From NCBI GenBank assembly GCA_951812925.1, contig OX638371.1, positions 113,731,124 to 113,795,123 of the forward strand: a stretch of DNA of 64,000 bases, written 5' to 3'. This document shows, one piece after another, positions 46,547-57,940 of the stretch. Origin of the DNA: Calliopum simillimum. Lineage: Eukaryota; Arthropoda; Insecta; Diptera; Lauxaniidae. The notes under the pieces were generated by a model. The model worked only from the letters and a program-made list of their open reading frames with translations, did not search any database and was not told the DNA's origin. Within the stretch, counting starts at the first letter, position 1. Each line of letters begins with the position of its first letter. The position numbers were made by a program, and so were the translations under genes.

Positions 46547-47436
46547 TTGGGTGTACAACTTAAAAACCGGAATTTGACGGTGGATGTCCGTACTAACAAA
46601 TATCGTGAAAGCTCGAACTTTATATATATGTCATTTTGAAGGTACATTTGACATCTGTCAAAATCAGTCAACAAAACAATTTTATCTTGTGTGCATCATT
46701 ATTATTTTTCACGATGAATAACTTCGAAAATTGGAGAAAAAGACAGCATTTGCGGGAGGTTCTGATGGGTCATTTTTTTGCAAAGAAAACTGCTGCCAAA
46801 AGTCATTTTTGCATCGGATCGTGACTGGGGATGAAAAATGGATCCACTACGACAACCCAAAACGCAAAAATTCATATATGAAGCCCGGACAACCAGGACC
46901 TTCCCAGCCAAAGGCAAATATTCATGGTGCCAAGGTAATGCTCTGTAATGCTTACAGGTGACCTCTATCGAACACAATTAATACGTTTGAAGCGTGCCAT
47001 CATCGAAAAACGCCCGGAAAATACGACCAGACACGAAGCAATAATTTTTCATCTTGACAACGCTCGGCCGCATATTGCTGCTCCAGTCAAAAATTACCTG
47101 GAAAACAACGGAAAACAACGGATGGGAAATTTTGCCTCACCCGCTTTATAGCCCAGACCTTGCACCATCAGACTACCATTTGTTCCGATCAATGCAGAAT
47201 GCCCTATCAGGAATACGGTTCACTTAAGTTCAAGATATCGAAAATTGGCTCGATTCATTTTTGGCCGCCAAGCCGGCGCAATTTTTTTTGGGATGGAATT
47301 CATAAATTGCCTGAAAGATGGGGAAATGTTGTAGCTTCCAATGGACAATACTTTGAATAAAATATATTGTAACATTTTTCCACAATAAAGCATCAAATTT
47401 CGCTAAAAAATTCCGGTTTTTAAGTTGTACACCCAA
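46547..47436 (+). mobile_element. Internally deleted mariner (DD34D), copy 2
   Basis: Nearly identical to copy 1 (25615-26493), with the same 29-bp termini and flanking TA. Both internal gaps are at the same places: after KKTAAKS to before HRIVTGDEKW, and after KVMLC. This copy differs by a ten-base duplication (AAAACAACGG, near 47100-47122) that shifts the frame before WEILP, by HLDNARPH instead of HHDNARPH at the second Asp, and by scattered substitutions. It lies about 600 bp upstream of the 48-kb coding exon. Confidence 0.9.
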
Positions 47437-48034
47437 TATAAATACAATACATCATGTTTTTTTCACTTTAATTGATTAAATTATTTTCCAGCTACCGCAA
47501 AAAATAAAAACATTTTGTGCCAACATTAAAATATAAATATAAATAAAATTGAAACAAAAGTTTAATTGTGAATAAATGTGAAAAACTGTCAAGTTTGTAA
47601 AAATTAAGTGTCATTTTTTTACCACGCAAACAACAACAACAAAAACAACATCTACATTAACTAAAGTACTACAACACTGGTAATTTCAAACAATTACAAC
47701 AAAATTAAGTGAACAACCCAACTACGTTACGCTTCATTGCGTTTGTAAATTCGTGATTACAACTCATCATACTAAACCCCTCCCGCTCCCCACTGTGCAA
47801 GTTCTCAATATAGAACTTTATGTCACGTGACTACGGATTACTGTTTGACGTTCGTTGTGCGTGCGTAAATAAAGTTAAACGCTTTGGTAAAAAATTTGTC
47901 AACAATTAATTAAATTATAAAGTGAAGACGTGTGAAAGACGATTGAATTAACGACACCATTGCCAGTTTGGTGTCAAAAACACTTCATCAACTTTACCCC
48001 CTTCTTCCATCTTCTCCCGCCTTCCCCCGAAGCA
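47437..48034 (+). other. Probable 5'UTR and upstream splice acceptor of the 48-kb exon
   Basis: TTATTTTCCAG (ending 47491) is a fair 3' splice site with a branch-point-like TTGATTAAAT before it. If used, exon sequence would run from 47492 through the ATG at 48035, giving a 543-bp leader. No TATA box of note; a local promoter is the alternative. Leader-like ACAACAACAA tracts occur at 47630-47660. Confidence 0.35.
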
Positions 48035-48809
48035 ATGTCGATGCGTAGCAACAGGTTGACCAGCGAACCCAATTTCCAACCACAATCGCCACAGTTGCAA
48101 CATTCACATCACCAGCATCAACATCAGCAACAGCACCAGCAGCAATCGGCAAATCTTGCACCACCACCAGCACCACTACAATATCAACAGCAACAGCATC
48201 AGTTATTGCAACAATTGCAACAACAACATAAATTCCAACAGCAACAGCAACAACATTCACCACATATCATCACCAATAGTCGCAATAATCTAGCAACACT
48301 AGTCGCTGCGATTAACAATGAAAATTGCTATCAATTGGCGTCAGCAGGAAGAGCAACATCACCCGTGAATTCACCACCCTCGTATTCGGCAGCAGTTGCT
48401 GCCGGCGGCGGCGGTTCATCCTCCGGTCACAAGGCACCATTTCAATTCATTAATCACTATCAGACGCAGTCAGATTTGCCGCCAGGAACAGGGGCCAACA
48501 ATTTGGTTGTTCCATTTTCTGGTGGCGTTGGTGGTGGTGCCAGTGCCAAAGATTATGCTGATGTGAATGCCACTGATACGGAACAACAGCAACAACAACA
48601 ACAGCAACTTTGTGTTGTTGCCAAAATGCAAAAATCCGTAACAATAACCGTTACACCACAACGTAGCAATTCCATGGATTATTTAAATTTTGAAGAGAAA
48701 CGTCAGCTGATCGCCTCATCGTTGTCCTTGTCCGATATTCTTCACTGCAATCCAGCAGCGGCAGCAGCAGCAGCAGCTGCGGCCAAGGAGGTCGCCGCTA
48801 ATGCAAATG
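48035..48809 (+). CDS. First coding exon of a Gln-rich regulatory protein (258 codons, gene continues)
   Basis: ATG at 48035 (MSMRSNRLTS). The exon ends AAT G|GTAAGTAA at 48809, phase 1, just before an in-frame TAA, so it is a partial CDS. The upstream open frame to 47960 lacks an ATG and is taken as leader. The protein has His/Gln repeats (residues 22-73), SPPSY (113-117, a PPxY-type WW ligand), Gly/Ser (124-131), a second Gln run (184-191), the non-repetitive block KSVTITVTPQRSNSMDYLNF (200-219) with EEKRQLIASSLSLSDILH (220-237), then ten Ala (241-250). No signal peptide or membrane segment. The non-repetitive block is probably the conserved motif of the family, but I cannot place the gene. 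No downstream exon was recognised before 64 kb, so the following intron may be long. Confidence 0.8.
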
Positions 48810-49814
48810 GTAAGTAAATATTCTAAGTTTAAGGATGACTTATTTCAGATACATCATAAACTTAACCGAGAGATTTTACAGAAGAAAATAATTTAGAGTC
48901 GCCGATTCCGAATCTGGCAACCTTTTTTTCCTATCAGTTCTGTGATCCCAGGTGTCCTTGCTTGAAAGTACAGAACACCCTATTTCCGGATATATGGCTT
49001 ACTATACTGGGAAGTAAGTATAGTTCACTTTTGCCCATGGCGTCGAATAGCCATGATCTTCCTCTTAAACCATAACTCAAACTTTTCCATAGGTACTTCA
49101 ATGGATGATATCGCGGAAAGTAGTGATCCTATTGGAAAAGTTAAAATTATTGCTTAAAGAGAAAGATTAGGGCTAGTTGACGTTATTGGCACAAGTAAAC
49201 TACACTATTTCCTGTGGATATAAAGCATATGTCTGAAAATATTGTTTTCTAAACTTTTAAGGAAGGATTACTTCGGTCGCAGACCTGATAGAGAAAAATG
49301 GTTACCCTTAGGGTTTTGACCACAAAATATGGAAAATGGAACCATAGTGCATTGGCTGGACAGAAAAGTTCAAAAAGGCTAGGACAACACTCAGAACAAC
49401 AGACAAACAAAAGTATTCATGCCAAGAGTTTCCAAACAAAGAACAAAACAGTTACTAGCTTCCAAGCAAGCGCTTGCTGCTTCGTTTCTTCACGCCAAAT
49501 AAGCTCCCAAACGAAGACGCTATTCAAGAAAAGTATAATATCAACGTGTTACAACTGCAGGGCGATGCTTAACAAGGCAAAAACAAAAAAAAAAAAAAAA
49601 AAATTAGAATTAGAATGTTTTTTATTTACCTTTTGCTATGATTCTCAATAAATCTGTGCCAAAGTTTAAATATAGTACACTTGTCAAGTTCTTCTGGATG
49701 TCGGCAAATTAGTCTGATGATATGATTGTGGTGATCATTGAAACGTAATGAAAGCCAGCCTTGGTAGCTAATAATGTAAATCGTTACCTGTTCAAAAGCT
49801 ACTAAAAAGAACAA
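48810..49814 (+). other. Start of the intron after the 48-kb exon
   Basis: Begins GTAAGTAAATA. Contains an A-rich tract (49588-49605) and an open frame at 49298-49651 that I do not recognise. Part of it may belong to the LINE remnant that follows. Confidence 0.4.
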
Positions 49815-49990
49815 AATAGTTACTTATGCTGAACAAGAAAGGTTTGCGGACCGTTACAGAATTTCTCACGGGACACTGCCCAGCTAAGAAAGATCTCTTC
49901 CATATGGGATTTGTCCAGGATGAATTTTGCTGATTCTGTAATGAAGCAGAACATATTCTATGACAGTCTAGCAAGACACAGAGTTCGTTT
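49815..49990 (+). mobile_element. LINE remnant: end of an ORF2-type polyprotein
   Basis: In one plus frame the sequence reads LRTVTEFLTGHCPAKKDLF, HMGFVQDEFC, stop, FCNEAEHIL, stop. That is the region after the RNase H domain of Jockey/R1-like non-LTR retrotransposons, with the Cys-x2-Cys...Glu-His zinc-knuckle-like end. Two stop codons replace expected codons. A short, dead fragment. Confidence 0.6.
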
Positions 49991-51245
49991 CGTGTCTATA
50001 TCATAACTCTTCAGAGGTGAGTGCCATAGCAGAAAAGCCGCGGTGGCATGATCCCAACCCTTTTCTAATTATAATTCTAAGAAAATTATTCTTTAATTAA
50101 GTGCATTAAAATTGTTGATATTGTCCTTTGACAGCTTATTAGAAATTAATCAATCAGCTGTTTTCATTTTTTTTTTTCAATAAATCAATCAGTGTTTTGT
50201 TCAACTTTGCCAAAGCATGAGCCAATAACACTGAGTATAAACTTCGAGTTGTAAGGATTTGTTTAAGCCATAAACTTTTTATTGATTTTTTTTGTTTGTT
50301 TTTGTTACAACATATCTATGTATGTATAAAAACTCAACACCAATTCAATCGATAAAATCTCATATCTTCGCTTTATTTTATTCTCATACTCATGATACAA
50401 GAGAAATTTTATCGTTATGAAGTCTACTAAAAAACAAAAAAAGGAAAGATTTTTTTATCCTTCATATCACTCCTTGTTGTTATTTCTATAAATTGTTTTA
50501 TTGTTGCTGTAACTTATATCATTTTATCTGGTTGTGAGCTGCTTGAACACGCAAACTGTAATGCTTTTTCGATATACGATGTTATATAAGTAGTTGTTGC
50601 AGTAGGGTAAAAACAATGAAAACAAAGTTTTGAATGCGTTAAAGGATTATCGATTTATATGCCAGCTATATTTATAGCCTTGGTGGTATAAAATGTTGAC
50701 ATGGTGCTGGTGCTGCTGCTCCATTCTGGTCATGTGATATAAAAAACTTGAAAAGTTTAAGTTTGAGTTGTGGAACATTGCAATGCATTTAAAGGTTATA
50801 TGGATTTGATAACTTCTGTTCAAAACCACTCGAAATGGTTTATTGAAAAGTTATATTGCATATTGTCAATATATTTTATAAATAAAAGTGTGCATTATTT
50901 CTCTTACAATGACAAAACTTTATCTTTGCAAGATTTTCCTGATAATTTTTCAGCACTTAAAAAAGTATATTTCTTTTTTATTAAGTATGTGTGTCATTCT
51001 CCGAAAAATGTCTCGGCGGCACAAAACCATGTTAAATTTAAAATTTGATATTTTAACTATTTAATAAAGATACTTAACAAGAGCTTTTATACAAATAGCT
51101 TGAAATAAAAAAATAATTCTGATATTTTGTTATATAATCATAACATAAAGTGTTAAAAACCTATGCTCCCGCCTGTCCCCAAACGCTTCTTAGCGCACTT
51201 AATTTGTTCGTTTTGTTCGTTTGGCCTAAGCAACACTAATGTCAA
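49991..51245. other. Spacer, no gene recognised
   Basis: AT-rich, without a convincing frame. The 92-codon frame at 50770-51048 has no domain. Confidence 0.4.
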
Positions 51246-51870
51246 TAGCTAAAATCGGGCAACACCATAATAAAGTTTGACATTTTTTAGCATAAACGTA
51301 CTCACAACGTATTGACGTACGACCATCATTTGTTTTGGTTACAGTGACTTGAAAAAATCAATTTGGCAAAAAAATGGAATCAACTCGTGCAATCATTTTG
51401 CACAACTTTCGAGTGGATCATCACGACTGCATTGATGGACTTAAATCTTTGTATGGCGATGTAGCACCATCCTATAGCACTGTAAAAAACTGGTTTAATG
51501 AATTCAATCGTGGCCAACGCTCGCTCAAAGACGAATTCCGTGAAGGTCGTCCAAAAACGGCCGTTGTGCCAGAGAACATTGATGCCGTGCGTGAACTGAT
51601 AATGCAAGATCGTCATGTGAAATAACGTGAGATAGAGGCATTCTTGAGCATTAGTTCCACTCCAATACATTCGATTTTGCATGAACATTTAGTTGTAAAA
51701 AACGTTTGTTCTCGTTGAAACCCCGTAATTTATTAATCGCTTAAATTATCAATGGAAAAATTAATTTTCTTAACTCACTGTAAACAAAACAAATAGCACT
51801 TGTACATCAAAACGTTGTGAGTACGTTTATGCTAAAAAATGTCAAACTTTGTTATGGCAACTTTATAGCT
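51246..51870 (+). mobile_element. Mariner-type element with ~100-bp termini, helix-turn-helix part only
   Basis: Inverted termini of about 85-105 bp (51250-51358 and 51764-51870) share AAAGTTTGACATTTTTTAGC and ATAAACGTACTCACAACG. Between them, an ATG at 51374 opens a frame (to 51625) with IILHNFRVDHHDCIDGLKSL, YSTVKNWFNEFNRGQRSL and DEFREGRPKTAVVPENIDAV, the N-terminal DNA-binding region typical of mariner transposases. After a TAA the same frame continues REIEAFLSISSTPIHSILHE and then CSR-stop-NP, so point mutations ended the frame. The catalytic half is gone. Confidence 0.8.
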
Positions 51871-52099
51871 GGTGGAACATATTTTAAAATGCATTTTAAA
51901 GACAATTCACAACTAAAACTGCTCTGCGAAGGACCATGCTGCTTTATTTTTTCAATTCATCTGTAAATGTTTATGTGACAACTGAATAAATATAACCTTT
52001 CCCAACACTTGTTAGCCAAGGTTGAAGTGCAGAGATAACAAATTTCATAAAAATTGTGACAATTCAATACATGACTGCGTTTGCTTCAAAAAAAAAAAA

Positions 52100-52747
52100 A
52101 ACTAGTAAGGGTGTAAATTTTGGCCTGGCCAAAAAATAAATACCCTACACTGCTGTATTTTGAAAATTTTGCTTATATGAGAGGTGCCACGCCCTCTTGT
52201 CCGAGTACACCCAGTTTTTGTTCAGAGCTTGCATTTATAGTTTTTAGTGTCAGAGTGAAATTTAGTTGGATTATCTCAAAAAACTTTTCCGGTATAGCAT
52301 TTTGAAACTTTTGCTTGTATGGGAGGTGCCACGCCCCCTTTTACGATTTCAACCAATTTTTGCTGAGAGCTTTCATTTATAATTTTTAGTGTCTGAGTCG
52401 AAGTTGGTTCGAATATCTCAAAAAACGCTTTCAGTATAGCGTTTTGAAGCTTTTGCTTGTATGGGAGGTGCCACGCCCTCTTGTCCGAATTCGCTCAGTT
52501 TTTTATCAGAGCTTGCGCTTACAATTTGTAGTACTTATGTGTATTGTGGTTGCATTGTCGTGAAAAATACTCCTAAAATTGCATTTTGAATATAATTTTT
52601 GTATGGGCGGTAGGCGTGTCTGTTGACCGATTTTGCTCATTTTCAATCCCCCGAGCTAACTTTGACGACGGAGGCAGTGTACCAAATTTCATTGAATTAT
52701 CTTGCTTAGTTTTCCCAAAAAGTGTATTTCAACACACAGCCAGCCAC

Positions 52748-52778
<31 letters not shown>

Positions 52779-52935
52779 CCCAGCCAGCCAGCCAGACAGA
52801 CGGACATGGCTATATCGACTCAGGAGGTGACGCTGATCAAGAATATATATACTTTTCTATATCTGCCACGCCTCCTTCTCTGCGTTACAAACGGAAGGAC
52901 AAAGTGAATATACCCTGGGTGTAGGGTATAAAAAG
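52100..52935 (+). repeat. Fly-type retroelement 3'-end repeat with (CAGC)n
   Basis: Opens ACTAGTAAGGGTGTAAATTT. The segment 'GGAGGTGCCACGCCC(C/T)CTT...TTATC/ATCTCAAAAAACGCTTTC' repeats three times at ~142-bp spacing (52177, 52322, 52464). A (CAGC)n tract follows (52737-52793), then GACGGACATGGCTATATCGA, CTCAG, TGATCAAGAATATATATAC and a final GGGTGTAGGGTATAAAAA. These last blocks are a widespread signature in fly genomes, associated with LINE-type or non-autonomous retroelements. The 112-codon frame 52586-52924 is not a gene. Confidence 0.65.
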
Positions 52936-55324
52936 AAAAAAAAATCTCAAGGCTACAAATCAAAATCATTTAACTGAATACAAGAAAGAAATCTACAACA
53001 TCCTGAGCTCTTATAATTTCTTGAATGATGTTAAGATGTACGAAATCACTTCAGCAAGATATGAAAGTGAGTACCTATGAGAAATCAATTTAATACGATC
53101 GCCAAATGATAAAAAATTCCATCTCAATGAATGGAACAAATGATGTGATGTGTTTAACTTTTACACTTAACGAAATTGTAATTGTTAACTCTTCTGTAAG
53201 AACTTCAAGGAAATCTCACATGGCTTAGATAACAAAATGAAAGCATTGAAAAATCCACGCACATTGTTGAAATTTGTCTTTCATTCAGCTACACGAAAGC
53301 ATCGCTAGAAATTCTCCAACTTACCCTTTGAAGTGGCCGTCAATTTTGCGAGCAACATTTTGTATTTTTTTGTTCTCATTCATAAGATGTTTTGAGTTAT
53401 TTTTTGCTTGTGGCAAACATTTTTGGTTTTTTTTTATATATAATTTTTATTAAGTTTCATTTAAAGTATATACATAGTACAAAAAAAGGAGGAAAATAAG
53501 TTGAAAAAGTTGTTAAGAAACTTTTAATTAGAAAAATCTTTGCTACATTCAAAAAGGGAAGTTAAATAAAATCAAATATTTGGTTTTTCTTAGCAATTTA
53601 GTAATAAAAGCAAAGTGCAAAATCTACTCAGGTATGTGAAAAATATAACCCAGCAATATGTAAAATTTTACTCATTTTACACTCAGTGTCTGCGTGAAAA
53701 TTAAACACTGGCTTCAGACATAAACTGTGTTAAATTTCACATAGCTACACATATTTATTAGTTCTTACACTGTGAACAGCGTAATATACTACATAACTCT
53801 ACATCTGCTTTCCATCGTTGGTCGTACTATGTATTCGTGCCCAACTAATATCCTGATCCAAAACCTTCTTCTATTAATGAACGTCCTATTCCCGTCCAAC
53901 TAATATCCTAATCCTACTCTCAATTAGCAATCGTATTGTACTATTTGTTGCTCACTGATATCCTTATCGTACATCTGCTTTCCATTGGTGGTCGTACTAT
54001 TCGTGGCCAACACAGTAAATAGTTTGGGTTTAAAATTCAAACCAAATTGGAATGAATACTGATCCACACCAAACTTGGTATAAAATTTATGCTTCAATTT
54101 GGTATACATAACGTTTATACTTGTTCGTATAGAATGTATACACATAAAGTATTAACACAGTTTAAACCTTTTTTGTTTAAATTTCATAGTATTACAATAT
54201 AAAAATCTTTTATACTTTTTTTTGTATAAAATTTATATAGAAGTTCATATAAAAATATTTTAAGCCATTTTATATTAAATCATATTATGCCCATATAAAC
54301 CAATCTACACAACAAATTCCATAATAAAAATATATCATTCAACTTCGTCGTTCAAATGTAGTTATTTTTAATTTACGTCCAACTTTACTTACAAACAACT
54401 GCTCCAAGAGAAAATTTATTTTAATCCTTAACTATAAAGCATTTTTACATTTGTTTTGCAGCTTTGGGGTCGTTACCCCGGAAGGCTTTTATTGCAAATC
54501 AATCAATTTTATTCGCCTTTGTACGAACTGCATGAAGGGGTATCATTGTTTCTGTTTTTTCCTTCCTTCTATAGGCTTTAGCGAAGTTTTAAACTTTGCG
54601 CTACTGTGTTCTTTATCCTTTTTTTTCTCGTTATTCGTTATCCCCACTGCAGTTAATGCAATTTCGTTTTATTCGACAAAGCTCTTTTTTTTTCTCCCCA
54701 TTTCAAAAGTTTCCATTGTTTTTTCTTGTATTGGTTGGTTGGCCATTGTTTGTAGTGCTAACATCCTTTGGGTGCATTTAGCGTAGTATATATGTATGTA
54801 TATGTGACTGGTTTGTATTTCTGCACATATGTTTTGTGTCTATTGTTAGTGCTGTCTGGCATATGTTGTATTTTTATAAACTCTGTTTTTGTTGTTGTTC
54901 TTTTTTTGCAATTTTTATACTCTGCTCTTGTTATCCTTTGAACTATTTTTACTATGCAACTCGATGCTTTAAAATTGCCAATTGTTTCGATTTTTAAAAG
55001 TTTGCACAGTCCGAAGTTTTTTGTTTGTTTTGTGGATTCTTGTTCAGAAACCTTTCATTAAAATTGAGTCATTCTTTTGTTTCCAAAAAAAAAAAAAAGA
55101 AAAAAGTAAAGTTTCAAAAACAAAAGCAGCCAGTAATGAAAGTTTTATGTACCATTAGGAAAATGTTGTCTAAAATGTTATAAAAAATCTGTAACGAATT
55201 ACGTTAAGATTTTGATTTTTGTTATAGTTATAGTTTTCAGCTTTAAAATTATTTGAATTATATGGTAAATTCGTAACTGAAATATCATAAACTGAAATAT
55301 TGAAAAACTGTATTTTTTTGTCAT
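52936..55324. other. Spacer with diverged short repeats
   Basis: Near-duplicate blocks CTACATCTGCTTTCCAT and GGTCGTACTAT occur at 53800-53830 and 53964-54000, and 'CCAACTAATATCCT(G/A)ATCC' at 53842 and 53898. 53630-53760 shares TGTAAAATTTTACTC/TGTGTTAAATTT motifs with 62525-62640. The T-rich frame 54451-54786 overlaps another open frame and lacks support. Confidence 0.35.
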
Positions 55325-55548
55325 GTTTTTTTTTCTACTTTTTTTGTACTTTTTTGTACTTTTTTGTACCTTTTTGTACTTTTTTGTACTTTTTTTGTTG
55401 TTTTTTTTGGTACTGTTTTGTTTTGTACTTTTTTTTGTATTTTTTTTGTGTACTATTTTTTTTGTACTTTGTTTTTGTACTTTTTTTTTGTACTTTTTTT
55501 TTTGTACTTTTTGTTTGTACTGTTTTTTTGTACTTTTTTTTACCTATG
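55325..55548 (+). repeat. Tandem GTACTTTTTT repeat
   Basis: Roughly 20 units of TTTTTTGTAC(T/C) of 10-13 bp, with length variation in the T-run. All three plus frames are open (Phe-Val-Leu-Tyr rich) because of composition. Not coding. Confidence 0.9.
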
Positions 55549-55617
55549 TCAAGTTGTCTCCGAAATTTTCGAAAACCGAAAATTTTTTTTAGAGTCGTAA
55601 CACGTTAAGAATAGTTC

Positions 55618-56563
55618 TAGAGTTTTTTTTTCACAAATTCGAAATAGTTCCGTGAACTTGGACCAAAAATCGAAAGTGTGCCGAATTTTTCTCAAAGCCA
55701 CTTTTTTAACGTATAACATTTTTGAGCTCACTATGACGAGTTCTGGAGTTCTTTAATTTTTTTTCTTGGTGAAAAAATTTTTCATAAAAAAATTATTTAT
55801 AAAAAATTTCTTGTAAAAACAGAGTTTTGATTTTAGTTCATGAGTTCTACAAAAAATCCTTTTACCACTTTTCCAAAATATTTGTTCTTTTCATACAATC
55901 GCTAAATAAGGTTCCTTCACTTAGGAAAAAAAAATTTTTCGTAAGGGAGTTCTGATCAAAGTTCTGTCTAGCACTCTGAAAATTTCTAAAAAAAATCTTA
56001 GCATCATTTTTCCAAAATATTCCTACTTTTCACTTTAATCGAAAAATCAGAGAAATTTCTAAGTATGTATTCGAAAAAAAAATTTATCCGAGAGGAGTTC
56101 TAGCAGTTCTAGAGTTCTGGAGAGCTCTCGAAGGGCTCTAGAGGAATTCCAAGTATTTTTTTTTTACGGATATTTCAGAGAAAAAGTTACAAGGATTTTC
56201 TCTAGAACTCTTTGACTGCTATCCAAATTTGTCCTCTCACATAAAATTGATCTTTGTTGAGTTTTTGATGGAAACTTATTTAGCGATTAACATGGAAATT
56301 AAGAATTTTTTGGAAAGTTGTGCTAGTATTTTCTCAAGAGCTCTCCGAGTGCTATTCAGAACCCTAATCAGAACTCTGTTTTTGCAAGAAATTTTTTTAT
56401 AAAAAGTTTTTTGTCAAAAATTTTTTCACAAAAAAAAAAAAAAGAAATGTAAAGAACTCAAGAACCATTTCTTGAAGGTTTGAAAATATTATTAGAAAAT
56501 GTGGCGCTGAACAAAAAATGGCGTAGAACTTTTTCGAATTTTGTGAAAGAACTCCAGAAATAT
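55618..56563. mobile_element. Foldback element, ~0.95 kb
   Basis: 'GAGTTCTTTAATTTTTTTTC...TTGTAAAAACAGAGTTTTGATT' (55747-55833) returns inverted at 56360-56450. The outer ends 'CACAAATTCGAAATAGTTC' (55632) and the complement of 'GAACTTTTTCGAATTTTGTG' also match. GAGTTCT/AGAACTC motifs are frequent. A fragment lies at 35340-35520. Confidence 0.65.
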
Positions 56564-57940
56564 TCACAATGGACTCAGAACATAAAAATAATTTTCAATT
56601 TTTTTTTTTGCTAAATCATGTTTTTTCCAACTGGGATATTTACTATTGTACATGTTCGAGTTGCTGCATTTTATGAAAGTTTTGAAGCTGACTAGCAACA
56701 ACAAGATCCTTTTCATTTGCTGTCACTTTAATTTGTCATTGAATTTTGAACTGCAAGCGCCTTAAGGTTTTCACACTAAGTACACACGATAGCACTCCAA
56801 ACAGCCCAGCCTGCCTCTAAGTAAACGCCCAGACTTTTCTCACACTTTTTTCCAGACTCATTGCTGCTTTCTCGAGTTTTATTGTTGACTTTTTCTCGTC
56901 ATTTCACTGTTGATTTTTTTGTTTCTGAAGTTTTCTTTCATTTTTATTTGACAAATTTTTATTTGTATCATCGTTGGATTGTTGTAATTTTGTGTTGTTA
57001 ACACAAGTCATGTTATTGTTGTTGCTGCTACTGCTGTTGTTGTTGCCACTTTTGTCGTAATGCCATCATCGTTGTATTAAATTGAAATTGAATTTTCGCG
57101 TTTTCTTTTTTTTTTTTTTTTAGTGCTTTTTGCACTTTCATTTCTTTTTTCATTTTTTTTTTTTGTTTGTTCTTTGAACTTTTGTTTTTTTTTTTTCATT
57201 TTGTCGCTGCTGCTTCTTTTTTCTCACATTTCGAACTTAAACTTTTAAGCATTATGGATCTATACAGCCAGCAAAGATTGCATGTACGTCTTTCTCATAA
57301 ATTCTGCTGTTGTAGTTTGCTGCAGTCACAAAAAAATAATTGAAATTACAGTTAAATACTTGAAATTACTTTTTGAATAATTGCATTTGATTTGCAACAG
57401 CAAATGCTATCCAGCAATTGCATGAGAATTTCGTGACTTTGTGAATATGAAATTTTCAAGTTTTTGTTATATGATGACTTTGTAGTGACTGGTGGGGTAA
57501 TGTTCGGTTGTACAAATTGGATTATGGGCTGTGTAAATTTGAGGTGGTTTGTTTGTTTAATGTCATTTGTATGAAAAACAACACTCACAGTTCAGTGCAA
57601 GGTTCATATGGACATTTCCATGGTGTCGAACGTGACCGTTGCACTTATTTGAAGTTAAAAAAAATTCAAAATAAAATGTACTTTTATTTCGACAATAGGT
57701 TTGCGTATAGCTCTTAATAAGCCCTTAATATTGGTGCTAAGTTTGATTTTAAACAATGTTTTGTTTTCAAGATAATTGTAAAAAACCAAGGCGGTTGCAC
57801 GGGACAAAAATAGTTTTAAAAATTGTTTTAATTTTACCCCAAAATGATTCATACCTTTTTTTTTATTTAATTTTAATCAGTGTCGTAAGGGACATTTTTT
57901 TCCACCATACAAATTTTAAATTGGAAATCTTTCAAAAAAC
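56564..57940. other. Spacer, no gene recognised
   Basis: T-rich, with a (TTG)n patch at 57016-57045 and long T-runs at 57107-57200. Several 60-78-codon frames without features. Confidence 0.4.

Noticed and set aside
47960..48034. Upstream extension of the 48-kb coding frame (MPVWCQK...)
   Set aside because: It would begin at TTG. The first ATG in frame is at 48035 with an acceptable context, so the 75 bases are leader.
48035..48480. Minus-strand Val/Ala-rich frame opposite the Gln-rich exon
   Set aside because: It is the antisense of CAA/CAG and CAT codons; splice donor and codon pattern support the plus strand.
52737..52793. CRISPR-like or functional array
   Set aside because: It is a simple tetranucleotide tract in a eukaryotic repeat; no spacers.
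52586..52924. 112-codon frame with Pro/Ala/Ser/Gln repeat
   Set aside because: The repeat is (CAGC)n within a dispersed retroelement-type repeat also found at 27 kb.
55300..55608. Phe/Tyr/Leu-rich frames of 78-102 codons, membrane-protein-like
   Set aside because: All three plus frames are open over the GTACTTTTTT repeat, so the signal is composition only.
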